Assembly: GCA_039545295.1 (NCBI GenBank)
Contig: BCIK01000003.1
Span: 1,240,001-1,304,000, forward strand
Reading direction: 5' to 3'
Length of the DNA stretch: 64,000 nucleotides
DNA from: Udeniomyces pyricola
Lineage: Eukaryota > Basidiomycota > Tremellomycetes > Cystofilobasidiales > Mrakiaceae
A model generated the notes under the pieces. It had not been told where the DNA came from. It saw only the letters and a program-made list of their open reading frames with translations, and did not search any database. Positions 22,577 to 34,600 of the stretch are shown in pieces. Position numbers and translations under genes: made by a program. Numbering within the stretch: the first letter of the stretch is position 1; each line of letters opens with the position of its first letter.

Positions 22577-23801
22577 ATGCCCAAGGTATGCGTCTCCCCT
22601 TGATCAGCCCATCTCCTATAGGCCCTCGTTTCCGACTAGCTTAGTGACCAATCTTGCTCACCCGTCCTTGATCCTCCTCGTCGCCTTCCTCCTCCCCACC
22701 ACTTAGGCCAAAGGAAAAGTAAGACCCACCTCGAGTCCTCACCACTCGTCACCCACTCAATCTTTGCTTCAACTTGGCCCTCCTGCTCACGTCTTCGTCT
22801 CGTGCTTACGCCCTACTGTGCTTTCTCGATCCAGGGTGGCAAGAACAGACGGCGTGGAAAGAACGAGGGAGACGATGACAAGCGAGAGCTTGTCTTCAAG
22901 GAGGACGGACAGGGTAAGTCCTGGGCCCAATACGCGCCCATCCTTTACCTGCCGCACCCCCCGAGCAACACCCACCGCCTACAAGCGCGACGTGTGCCTT
23001 GCGTACCTCTCAGCTTCACAGCCATGGCCATCGATGCTCCACTCCTCTTTTACTGTCTCGACGTAGCCGAGGAAACTGAGGGTTGAACCCAACATCGCCC
23101 CGCTGCCCTCTTCCGTCCTCCAACGTCTTTTGCCTTTGCCATGGCTCATCTAACGAGCCAACCACCATGCAAGTCGACTCAAGAAAAAAAGACACGAACA
23201 CGGACAACTGACACCCTGGTGACGTTTGGTTCTGATGTGGTTTCTCAGAGTACGCTCAGGTCCAGAAGATGCTTGGAAACGGCAAGGTTGAGGTCCTCTG
23301 CTTCGACGGCGAGAAGAGGACGGCTCACATTCGAGGAAAGATGCGCAAGAAGGTGTGTCCTGCCGCATTGTCATCTGCACTCGAGCGGTCGATAGCTTTT
23401 GGTCTTACGTCAGACGTCATCATCATATTGAGACGTAGATCGTTCTGCTAGAACGCGTATGGTCGGACTATTTGGGGCATAGTAGCCTCGTGCTAATAAC
23501 TCTGGCCCTGCATGTTTTCTTTTCTTCCTCTTTCTTTCCTCTCTCCTCCTGAACCTCTGACGCTGGTCGTTTGATACAGGTCTGGATCAACCAGGGAGAC
23601 ATCATCTTGATTTCGCTTCGAGACTTCCAGGACGAGAAGGCTGATGTCATCGTCAAGTACACCTCGGAGGAGGCCCGAAACCTCAAGACGTACGGCGAGC
23701 TTCCCGACACCGCCAAGATCAACGAGACCGATACCTTCGGAGACGATGGTGATGATGATGGAGTCGAGTTCGGAGGTGACTCGGATATCGATGACATTTA
23801 A
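22577..23801 (+). CDS. TIF11: Translation initiation factor eIF1A
   Basis: OB-fold factor that binds the 40S A site and supports scanning and start-codon choice. Five exons (22577-22585, 22707-22718, 22835-22913, 23249-23352, 23580-23801) give 141 residues, the expected size. The protein runs [18 protein letters not shown], then the OB fold with [40 protein letters not shown] and [18 protein letters not shown], then KINETDTFG and an acidic tail ending DSDIDDI. Both conserved unstructured tails are present. The first coding exon is 9 nt and the second 12 nt; conservation of [18 protein letters not shown] confirms both. A housekeeping gene. Confidence 0.98.
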
Positions 23802-25119
23802 AGAGGGGTGGAACATTGTGGGTTCCTCTTTTTTTCTGTATCTTCTATCAGCAGAACCGCGTTCAATCAGATGGGTGTACTCCGAAGCTAACACCTCCTT
23901 TCGCTTTTTTCCTTTGTATCGCGTTCACTGTTCTGCTTCTTCCGCCTGCGCTAGACCCTGCCTGCTCGCTTTCTTCTCTCGTATCCCGCACTCGTTGCTT
24001 CTCTATCCTTCCCACACTCTTCGCTTCAACTTTGCTGCATCCCTTTCTTTCGTGATTCTCATGACTTTTGTGTCTCTACTATCCCTTAATTTCGTTCCCC
24101 TCTGTATCCATGGGAATCAAAATAAGGAGTCAGAAGAAAGACGCGAGGAACCATCCTTCCCCTCCCCTCGACGGCCTGCCTCAACGGCGCAGCAGCCGTA
24201 CGTTGATGAATAGGGTGCTGTCTCTTGGTTGATAGCCCAGTCTAGGTTATGCAACGTACGGGAGTCCTTGTATACAAATCGCGGTGAGGCGTCTTAGTTG
24301 ATCATGGGGTGCTTTGCTCCTTGCTCGAGGCGCGACTCGCGTCGACACCAAGGCAGTCTTGGGTGTTTGTGTTGTGACGTGATGATTTCGGCGATGTCGC
24401 TCGTGCGCGATGAATGGAACGTGGTAGTGGACATGAGCGGACACGGTCGATATATATACATACATAATATATATATATATATATATTATATGTGGCGAGA
24501 CTAGTAGTTGATCGAGCTCTTGGTTGACGGTCAGGTACGCCGGGGGCGCCGGAAGGGATCAGACATGGCCGGATTGACTAGATGTTTGAATAGAGACTGG
24601 TTTGACACCTGGCCAGTAAGGGGGGGGGGGGCTGGACGTGCAGCATGACTAGAGCTAGCGACGTGTATAGTACAGTATTGTATATATAAATATATGTCGA
24701 TGATGAGCTGGTAGCTGTCACCAACTAGCCTGGGCTGTATAATGTGCTAATCCAAATGGGACATTGAGGCCGAGCACGGCCAGATGACAGACCTGGCAGT
24801 TAGTTGCTCATCCCCGATATTCAATATTTGATATTTATTATTTAAATAAAGCCTCGCCAGCCTGGCCAAGCCTGGCCGCCAATTCGCGTGTGGGTCGTTG
24901 GTCCAGTAGGTCATTTGGCTTGTACACCAACCCACGCTTGTCTACTTCTTTCTCTTCTCCCTCTTCCCCCTCCTTCTCTCTTTCCTCTTCCCTAGCCTTT
25001 CATCCTATCCTTTCTCACAGTCGTTTCATCCCTCACCATCAGTCAAAGCCATCTGCTGCCCATCCCGCCTGATCACCACCCTTCCTCACCCCAGCAAGCG
25101 CTCGAGTCTCCTCGACGGG
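23802..25119. other. Intergenic, eIF1A 3' to TF promoter
   Basis: 1.3 kb between the eIF1A stop and the transcription-factor start. The first 250 bp are T-rich. Further on are a TA repeat (24449-24491), a run of 12 G at 24620-24631 and an AT-rich segment near 24820-24850. The last 200 bp are strongly C/T-rich, typical of a promoter/leader. No coding exon supported. Confidence 0.5.
24449..24491. repeat. TA-rich simple repeat
   Basis: Mostly alternating A and T with two TACA interruptions at its left end. Self-complementary and able to extrude as a hairpin. Confidence 0.9.
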
Positions 25120-28100
25120 ATGAGCGATCGTTCTTCCCGACCAAATGCCAATGATCCCCGGCCAGATGCGAGCCAGCATCCGTATCCCCTTCAGCCGATG
25201 CCTTCGCCTACAGGGCGCCCCTACGTTCTATACTCGTCCTCGCGGACGTTGTCTTCTGACAAGCAACCATCCTCATCCATCGATCAATACAAACCCCAGA
25301 GACCATCGCCCGTGGCGTCGTCGTCTTCGTTGTCGTCATCATCCTCCCAGTTTGAAAGTCGTCCATTCGACGGCGGCGTCCACCACGCTCTCCACCCCTC
25401 GGCCAAGCCGACCCAGAACACCGGAAAGGACGGAGAGCTCTCGCGTTCACCTCAATTTGCCCTCGATTCTGACGACGGTCCCCCGTCTTTGCTCAACAAT
25501 CACGCCCCCCGTCGAGCCTCCTTCGGACCGAGTGGTGGTGGTGAAGGCTCGGCTGCCAGCATGGCCAAAGGCAAGGAAACTGGCGCACGCAAGCAAAATG
25601 TGGTATGTTCCTTTTCTTCCTTTTATACGCTCGCAGTCGACTCTGGTTTGTGCACACTCGCAGCCGCGTCTCGTCTCTCGAGGTTTCTGCGCCCCCCCCC
25701 CTTCCTTCCTCACACGTGTTGGACTTATATCGCATCCGCATGGGCACTCACTGTGCGATGACGGCTCGACGCTGGCGTGTCTCGGATGGGAGCCGGCGTT
25801 TGAAGCCCTGGGACAGATGCCGGTTTGTGATATTGAAACCAAGCGATTGAAGCCTGACATGAGAACATTGATATCATGGGTGTGTGTGTGCGGATGGACG
25901 GATGGATGGATGGATGGCCTGAACGACGGATCAGGCATGCGATAACTGCCGTTCACGAAAAATCAAGTGCACGAGGCTCGGAGGCGACGTCGACAAGGTG
26001 AGCCTAAATAAACCAAACGTCGGCGGCAGCGGTGGGCACCCATGAAACGGTCCTACAGCTTGCGCCTTTTCTTGATCCGAGCCGTCCGGATCCCCCTCGC
26101 TCGCTCGCTCGCTCTCCCTCCCTCCCGTTCTCCCGTTCTCCCCTCCCAACCCGCCCTCCTCCGGCTCTCTAATCCTTAATCGATCGGTTCTCTCTCTGTC
26201 TCTCTGTCTCTCTCTCTGTCTCTCTCCCTCTCTCGCCTCGACCTCACCTCGCCTTCTCAATTCGGGGCCGGCTCACCCGCCCAAGCCCCTCTCTCTCGCC
26301 TCTTCCGACGATCCCTTTTTTACTTCCCGCTGTCCGGCTCAATCCCGGCTCCGATCTTTCCCTTCTGACATCATCTCCCTTTCCCTTCCCTCCATCACGG
26401 CCAATAGTGTGATTCTTGCCTGGCAAAGCACCTCGTATGCACGTGAGTCATCACACCATGTCTTATCGCCTCAAGCTACAATCCCATCCTTTGGATGCTT
26501 GCTTGTACCGGCCATGCCGCTTGTAACTCGCTCCTTCACTGGCGGCATCATTTCGGACCAAGCTGAGACATCAGTATGCCCGGTCAATATTCATCTTCTC
26601 TTACATCATCCTTTTTTATCATCCTTTTTTTCTTCTTCTTTTTCTTCCTCCTTCCCGTACGGTGACTTTGACCCCTTGCTCCAGGGCCCATTACGTGACC
26701 TCCCTCGCAAACAAGGACAAGCGCAAGTCGGACGTCAAACCACGTCAACCCTCAACCGATGGCGACAAACCAAAGCCCAGGAAACGCGGCAAAAAATCAG
26801 AGAGCACATCGTACGCTTTGCTTTTGTTTGTGGACTCGATTCTGGTTGTCATCATTGCCGTTGATCACTACTGACTATCAGAAACTGTCATTCGTCTCAA
26901 CCATACATATTTTCTCGACTTGGGTGTCGTCTCCTTAATTGATGATCCTTCCCTCTGTCCCACTCGCCCTTTCGCTTCCATCTCAGTGCTCCAAATATCG
27001 ACCAGAATGTTCCTATCGCACCTCAGCCTCCATCCCAACCTCAATCCCTATCGCAACCCCAGCTTCAGGCTTGTCCTCGTTCTGAACCCGGGCCATCAGA
27101 TCCGTCCCATACCGGTATCATACCACCTGCATTTGCCCCACCTCAAGTTCCTAATCCGACCTTTCATCACTCGCCTGTGACCATCCAACCCCATCATAAC
27201 GAGCATACAGCAGCCTCCGTCTATCCATTCATCGGAACCTCGTTTCACTCGATACCCTCTGCCGTCCCATCATTCCCACCCAGCACGCATGCCCTCATTC
27301 AATACCTCTTTTGCCCTGTCCTGTTGGACGACGTTCGCTACGGTTATTCAGATCGACAAATCACCGACAAGACCCCTTTTGCCGGTCAGCCAAGCGCGGC
27401 TCACCTGCTACTATTAGAAGAGAAGAAGCGGATGGAGTACGTCATCCATCATCCGTCGCCTGTTTCGTTGGCCTTTATTACTGAACACTTCGTAGATTGA
27501 CGCTGATGGTTGTCCTACCGTTTCTGGTGCTTCTATCTTGCCAGGTTCGCTTACGACCTCATCGAGACGTTTTTCCAGATTGTACACATCCGGATGCCTC
27601 TTCTCTCGCCAGATCGCTTCCGAAGCCAATTCCAAACCTTCTCGGCATCGCACGTTGTAATTGCAGTTGTTTTTGGGTACGGTGCCAGAGTGAGTTGGAC
27701 CTCCAATCGTCGTCGTCCCCCCCCCCCTGGCTTCTTCGCTACCATCTTCATGCTTGGTCGATCTTTCGTCGACCACATCGCTGATCCTGTTTCACCTCGG
27801 CTCATCAGTTCTCAGAGCACGAGACCATCCTGGGCGATCGCGAGGAAAATGTTTGGTTCGACAAGGTCCACGGCAAGCGGTCACGAAGTCGACTCGTTGC
27901 CATGCTTGTTGCTCGTGCCCAAGAAGTCCTGAGCGCCAACAAGGCCTATAATACGCCGAGTCTCGACAATATCCAGTCGCTGCTGCTAATGGAATCCTTG
28001 ACTTGCCGTGCGTGTCACTTGCAGGAGATTTTGCTTTTCGTTATTCCTGCTTCTATATCTTCTTCAACGCTAAGGCTGACAGCCTACCTTGTCTCTCGTT

Positions 28101-29543
28101 CCGTTTTGTTCCGTTCCGCCTGACAGAGCTTAACATTTCAAAACATTTCCAAACTACCTGCGCGATTCATCAGCTCTTCCAGCTCCAAATGAACAAGCGA
28201 TCGACCATTCTGCGGATCACCGATGAACAGGAGCGGGGTGGAGTCGTCTTTACCTGGTGGATGGCGTGTCTTTCGGATGCCCATACCGCGTTTCTCCACC
28301 GTAAATTGCCGGTCATCCACGACGACGACTACAACGTTGAACCCCCACCCGCTTGGAACTCGAATGAGGGTTCTACACCTCATCCACTCGGAACGCTCTC
28401 AGAGGTCAGTCGTCTACTGGCCCTCGTCCTCTACATCCTCTTGACTGTTGGCGATGCTAACTTGACCCCCGTCGTGTTTCCAATGTCTCAAATGATCAAC
28501 ACTGTAGTACATGGTGAGATTTTCACATTGCATCCTGACATTTTCGCCATCGAGACTGATTCCCTCATTCCCCTCGTTACGCCTCCCTTTAGACTTGGTA
28601 TATCGCCGCCCATTCGCTTGCTCGGATTGCCCGGTCGTGTGCACGTACATTATGGATCCCTGAGACGGAAGCTCGAGGGATCGCCAAGGCTGACCTTCGA
28701 ATCATGGTCGACTCGCTGCTCAGATGGCGGGAAGAGCACCTTGATCGAGTCGGCGTCCCGAGTGTTTGGCCCATATCCTGGGATTTTGTCGCAGCCGTGA
28801 CAGCATGTGCCTCGGATTCCAACTTTCATGTGTAGGTGCTTTGTTTCGACGTACGCTCGATCGATCTCTCTCTCTTCTGGCAGCGTGGTGTTGAGACGGT
28901 GTGTCTTGCTTTTTGGCCCCTCACCCCTTGCCGAGAGCAGGAGCTGGCTTCTTATCCATCGTGCAATCCAAGACTATGGCGTTCGTGAAAGCGATGAAGA
29001 GTCTCTAGCAATCCAGCATCAGATTGCTGCAGAGTCCCTCTATGGAGCTCAGAGGATTTCGGCCCTTGTAAGCGACCCCGTTCAGGACAGTGGCTCTTCT
29101 CGGTCATCACCGCCGGGTGCTGACTTGATGTATATTTGCCTACGATGCCTTGTTCTCCTTTTCCAGTGCCTTGTTCTCTGCAAGAACAAGTACCTTCGAC
29201 TCGATCCCAACTTCCTCCATTTCACGCTGTACGAAGCCGCCCTTTTCCTCGCCAAGCTTGGCCGCCCAGAGGTCGAGCCTTGCCTAGCCGGCCTCTTGCA
29301 ATACGGCGAGGCATTTGACGAGTGTTACGCTCAGGTGGAAGAGCTAGAAAAGATCTATTTCGACGCCAAGCGAGCCCAAAAGATGGCTGGGCATGGCAAT
29401 GGGACTGACAGCAACTCAGTTAGCGTGCGTTCCCCTGACGACTCCTTCACCCTTCACCCTCTTGAGAGACTTCTCTCAAAGTTTTACACTTGACACGTTT
29501 CATCTATCCTGACGCCTGGACTTGGCCGTGATCTTGGCTTTCG

Positions 29544-29605
<62 letters not shown>

Positions 29606-30243
29606 CTTTTTTTTTTTTTTTCTTCTTCTTTTTTTTTTTTGCCTTTCGTTAGTTCCTGCAGCAACCACAACAACCTCTTCCTGGGTTCGAGTTCAACCTT
29701 TCCCACAGCGGCGATGTGTCCTCTCAGACCCACCGATCCGACCCGTATCCCTATTCTCAACCAGCTTCGATCAACACCTCTCAGCTCCGATCGGATACCG
29801 ACCACCTCCAAGCGTTTACCTATCCGATCCCGAACTCTGACAGCTTTTCGGCCCCTCCACTCAATCCTTCCTCTAATCGAGGTCCGACGTCGACTTCGTC
29901 GTACTCGTTCACTTCGATGTCGATGCCGTCGTACCAATCGCCCTCTTTCGCCGCCCAGTCTTCTACCTCCTCGCACCAGTTCTTTGACTCCTCTGAGCCC
30001 TCTACTGTCGGTCCTCCTCGCTCGTACCACGGGACCTTCCCGCCTCGTACGATGTCATCTTCTTCGGGCGCACCGACCGCGTCGCCCAACGGTCATCAGC
30101 ACGGTCGAACGATGGGCATGGGATCGAGATCGGAAGCATGCAGGCCTCGTGAGCCGGGGGGCAATGGGCATGATGGCCATTCGAACACAGCTGATGACCA
30201 AGCTGACGTCGAGGACCCACAACCGACGCGCGGGATGGATTGA
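25120..30243 (+). CDS. Zn2Cys6 fungal transcription factor
   Basis: Nuclear DNA-binding regulator. Exons 25120-25602, 25935-25997, 26408-26442, 26685-26810, 26987-27436, 27545-27689, 27809-28007, 28127-28404, 28593-28831, 28941-29067, 29167-29424 and 29653-30243 give 997 residues (999 if a candidate 6-nt exon at 28508-28513 is used). After a Ser/Pro-rich N-terminus comes a canonical zinc cluster C-x2-C-x6-C-x9-C-x2-C-x6-C (Cys 163, 166, 173, 183, 186, 193), then a basic linker (KPKPRKRGKKS). The middle resembles the fungal-specific TF domain (FFQIVHIRMPLLSPDRF and later TWYIAAHSLARIARS). The C-terminus is Gln/Pro- then Ser-rich, a likely activation region. The exon 8 acceptor is the least certain. 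Three long introns (332, 410 and 242 nt) interrupt or flank the zinc cluster. Target genes are unknown. Confidence 0.9.
25892..25917. repeat. GGAT tetranucleotide repeat in intron
   Basis: Imperfect GGAT/GGAC tetranucleotides just upstream of the acceptor of the first intron of the Zn2Cys6 gene, preceded by a short GT run. Confidence 0.85.
26096..26113. repeat. CTCG tetranucleotide repeat in intron
   Basis: About four CTCG units inside the second intron of the Zn2Cys6 gene. They are followed by CCCT and CT repeats up to about 26235. Confidence 0.85.
29545..29640 (+). repeat. Poly-T tract in last TF intron
   Basis: 61 consecutive T (29545-29605), then further T runs broken by single C. It is the polypyrimidine tract before the acceptor at 29652 of the last intron (29425-29652). 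Confidence 0.93.
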
Positions 30244-31695
30244 AAGAGGGAAAAGGAAGGAGAGGAAGAGAGAGAGTGAGCGCGCGAAGCGGCGTTCATG
30301 CATGAAGAATACCAAGGGGCAAGACTTTTGTTTTTTTCTTCTCCTCTTTTCTGTTTTGTTGCTTAGCTAGCTGATACAACATCTTGTTGGGGAGCGGTTT
30401 TTGTTTTCTTCAATTTTTTTTTGCCTTTTCTTGTTTCTATAGATATATATATATATCGTTCTTTTTCTTTCTTTGTTTTCTTATGTCTCCATTTCCTTTT
30501 TTTTTTGTATTACCTGTCGTTGGCTCTTCTCCCTTCTCTTATATTTTTTTCCATGCTTTTTTTTTCTTGTCCTCTTTTTTTTTCTCTTTCTTCTGGCTTT
30601 TTCCCTTTCGCACATTCGTTTCGTTCCGTTCCGTTATGACCCTCGTGTTTCTTCTCCTTTCCTTCTTTAACTTTTCTTTTTTCCTTCTTCTTCTTCTTAG
30701 CATTCTCTATTCGTTCATCCATGCTCCTGCAGATTCAAGCCCGAAAGGCCCAAAAAGGAGAGGATGAAACAGCTATCCAAGGAAGGATCCGAGCCCAAGG
30801 AAAAACACGCATGCGCAAGGCCGCCAACATCCATCATGTTTGACGTTGAAAAGCTAAAGCTAAACTGTATACTAGCCAGCTCATATAGATATAAATATAT
30901 ATATAGGAAATTCGTTATAATGTGGTTGTCTTATCCATGAAAAAAAAAAAGGGAAAACCCACATCGGACTCTTTTTTTTTTTCCTCTTGCTCCGTGGTTT
31001 CTTCTTGTGGTTGCTTTTGCACTTGTTGTCGTGTTTTTTTCTTTTCTTTTCTTTTTTTTTTCTTTTCGACGCCTTTAGTAGTAGTAATAATAGTAGTAGC
31101 GCAAGCGAGATCCTTTTTGATCTTCATCATCCAGCTAGTCCAGGGTATGTACTAATATGTCCTTAGTACGCGCGTCCGGAAATCTTTTCTTCCTTCGTTT
31201 TTTTTTTCTTTTTTTTTCTTAAATTGATAATCCAAGTTAGAGTGACGTTCAATCGAACGGGAGGGGAGGGGGAGATCAACGATATGATACATATGGGAGC
31301 AAGAGACAGAGAGAGAGAGGCGGAGCGGAGCGGAGAGCGATCAGACGTACACCAAGGGTGGAGAAAGCTAGAGAGGTAAGTAAGAGGGGTAGAGAGGTAG
31401 ACAGAGAGTTAGAAAAACTCAGAGATTGATCAAGGAGAAGGAAAGAGCCGGAAGAAGGAGAAAGGGGGAGAGGTATTGGATGCTCTGTGATTGAATGATA
31501 AAAAGAACTGAAAGAAGGAAAAAACAAAAAAAAACAGACGCACACAGAAACTCGGGAAGGAGATGGATGGTAAAAAGGGGGATCCGAGAAGAAGGAAGAA
31601 AGAAAAAAAAAACAAGAAAAACAGGCTAACCCAAGAAAGAACAAAAGACAGAAAGAAGGGGAAACAAGGACCAGAGAGAGAGCGAGAGACAAAGA
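30244..31695. other. Convergent 3' regions, T- and purine-rich
   Basis: 1.45 kb between the stops of the Zn2Cys6 gene and acetyl-CoA synthetase. The left half is T-rich with TATATA elements near 30442 and 30890, which could serve in 3'-end formation. The right half is A/G-rich on the plus strand, hence pyrimidine-rich in the synthetase transcript. Reading frames here are low-complexity artefacts. Confidence 0.5.
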
Positions 31696-34600
31696 TTATT
31701 TGGCAACAACTTTCTCCTTGATGGCATCGACGACCGAAGGGTCGGCGAGCGTCGAGAGGTCACCGAGTTGATCCGACTCGCCGGCGACGATCTTGCGAAG
31801 AATTCGCCTCCTACAAGCATCAGCAAAATGGATAGCGACAGAGAGAAGGAAGAGGGAGGGGGGGAGGAGAAGAGAGGGAGAGAGCGCAAAGACAACATAC
31901 GAATGTCAGCAACGTTTTCAAGCAAAAAGGGATCTTGAAAGAAAAAAAAAAACGGCCAGAGGCAACAGAAAAAGCGAGAAGCGAGACAGATGATGGGAAA
32001 GAAACGACACAAACATGATCTTGCCACTCCTGGTTTTGGGAAGGTCGGGGACGAGGTAGATGCCCTTAGGCGCGGCAAACGGACCAATGGTCTTTCGGAC
32101 TTGCAAAACGAGCTCCTTGATGAGGTCGGGCTCTTTGTGAACGGAGAAATCAAACTCGGGCTTCATAGTCACTACGAGAAGCCAAAGGGATAGGGAGCAA
32201 CAAAGCAAGAAGTAAGACACGTCAATCAGTGTCAAGTTTTCGAGAGAGAGAGAAAAGATGGAACGCTGAGATAAATGTTTCGAATGGGGAGCATGACTGA
32301 CCAAAGGCGTAGACGGCTTGACCGGTGAGATCATCGGCAGTACCAACGACGGCCTGACAATCAGAGGAACAGAGATGGATTTAGTAGCCATTACAATTCA
32401 GTGCCACACAAAGAGCTATACAAGGAAGGCGTCAAGAGGAATTACTCACCGTCTCGGCAACTCCAGCGTGAAGAATCAAGGCGGACTCGATCTCGGCGGT
32501 GGAAAGTCGGTGTCCAGAGACGTTGATGACATCTACGGAGAGAAGAAGAGTGTATAGAGTGGGGGGGGGCAAAGGGAATTGTTTGAGCACTGGTTTGTTT
32601 CTGATCAAGAACGGAGCAGCTAAAGGGAAAAGATACTCACCATCAACACGTCCCTTGATCCAGATGTATCCGTCCTTGTCTCGTCCGGCTCCGTCGCCGG
32701 TGAAGTAGTAACCAGGGTACGGCTGGAACAGGGAAAGCAATCAAAATCGTCAGTTCACATTCCCTCAACGAATCTCCGTCCCTCAAACGCATCAAACCGA
32801 ATGGTGGCTAACCTTGAGGTAGGTCTCGATGAATCGAGAGTGGTCTCGGAAGACGGTTCGAGCGATACTCGGCCAGGCGTTGGCGATGCAAAGAACACCC
32901 TCGACGTCGTTACCCGTCAACTCCTCACCAGTCGTCGGGTCGAGAATCTTGGGCTCGATACCCCAGAAGGGGAAAGTGGCCGATCCAGGCTTACTAGGAG
33001 AGGCCAAGAGCGGATCGACACAGCAAAAGGGCATCAGCGCTTGCGTTCGTCCCGCACTGAAGGGGTCAGGGACCAAGACGGGAAACTCACGTGGGAATAG
33101 CTCCAGGCAATGGGGAGATGATAATGCTGCCAGTCTCGGTCTGCCAGTACGTGTCAACGACACTGCACTCGTTTCGGCCAACGTTGTCGTTGTACCTGAA
33201 GGCCCAACAAGCGCAGCAAACAGGAGTATCAGCAGCAAGTCCGCTGACAGCTTTGGTCAACTTCGTCATCACACGATGCGAAGGCTTACCAGTGCCAAGC
33301 TTCAGGGTTGATGGGCTCTCCAACACTACCGATAGTTCGGAGGGACTTGAGGGAGTGGTTCTTGACGTAATCCTCGCCCAACCGTCGAAGGAGTCGGATT
33401 GCAGTCGGAGCAGTGTAGACTTGAGTGATCTTGTGCTTGTCAATGGTCTCCCAGTCTAGTTCAACACGAATGATGGGGTTGTCAGCTCTGATGGAACGCG
33501 TAGAGTATATGAGGGGCACGCAAAACAGGCAGTCAACGTACATCGAGAAGGCGTCGGGTAGACTGGGGTCGACTCGAAGATAGTGGTGGTAACACCGTTG
33601 AGGAGAGGACCGTAGACAATGTAGGTGTGACCTGATTGAGGAGTATTAAAGATGGGCATAGATGTTGAGACCATTGGACTGCTACAATCGTACGGACATC
33701 CAAGGAAGAGGAACATCGCGGACTGACCAGTGATCCATCCAATGTCGGCCGCGCAGAAGAACTTGTCTCCCGGGTGAACGTCAAAGACGTACTTGACGGT
33801 CAGAGCAGCTCCGAGGAGGTACCCTCCAGTGGTGTGGACAACCCCCTTGGGCTTGCCAGTGCTGCCCGAAGTCTGGATACCAGGAACGCACAACGTTAGC
33901 CAGATTCATCGTTGTTGGCGGCTGGTATCTTTCGTGGATGACGAGCCATCTACTCACGTAGAGAATGAAGAGGGGATCTTCAGAGTTCATGACCTCGCAG
34001 GGGCAGACCGATGGCACCTTGGCGGTCTCCTCGTGCCACCAGGCATCTCGGCCCTCATGCCATCCAATCTTGCCGCCAGTTCGCTGAAGAACGAGGACGT
34101 GCTCAACTCCTGGGCACTGCTTGAGAGCGGTATCGACGATGGCCTTGGTAGCTATGGACTTGCCGCCTCGTCGACCCTCACTGTTAGGTGGGGAAGCGCA
34201 AGGAGACAGTGAACGACGAAAGGATAAGACAAGCCAATGAGCGCAGCCCGATTGGTCAGAAGGGTTGGTGACGTGATGGGTCCTTACTCAGAAGTGATAA
34301 CGACTAGGGGAAGGAAACATGACGAGATGAAAAGGTTACGATGAGCATATATAGCGTCTGAAGTAGCGGTACACGAGATAGTTGGGAGAGGAAGAAACAG
34401 GTTACTTACCTCGACTCTCGCTGTCGATGATTCGGTCTCGAAGCGACTCGGCCGAGAAACCAGCAAAGACGACAGTGTGAACAGCACCGATTCGAGCACA
34501 AGCCAAGAACGCGGCGGCAGCGTGCCAGGTCATGCCGAGGTAGATAGAGACCTGCGAACATGAAACGCCAGGTCAGCTTGATTCAGCGCCATGCCTATCC

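Noticed and set aside
29522..30370. Long plus-strand frame starting with a poly-Phe run.
   Set aside because: It reads through the poly-T intron tract. The real downstream exon (29653-30243) is in a different frame and continues the transcription factor.
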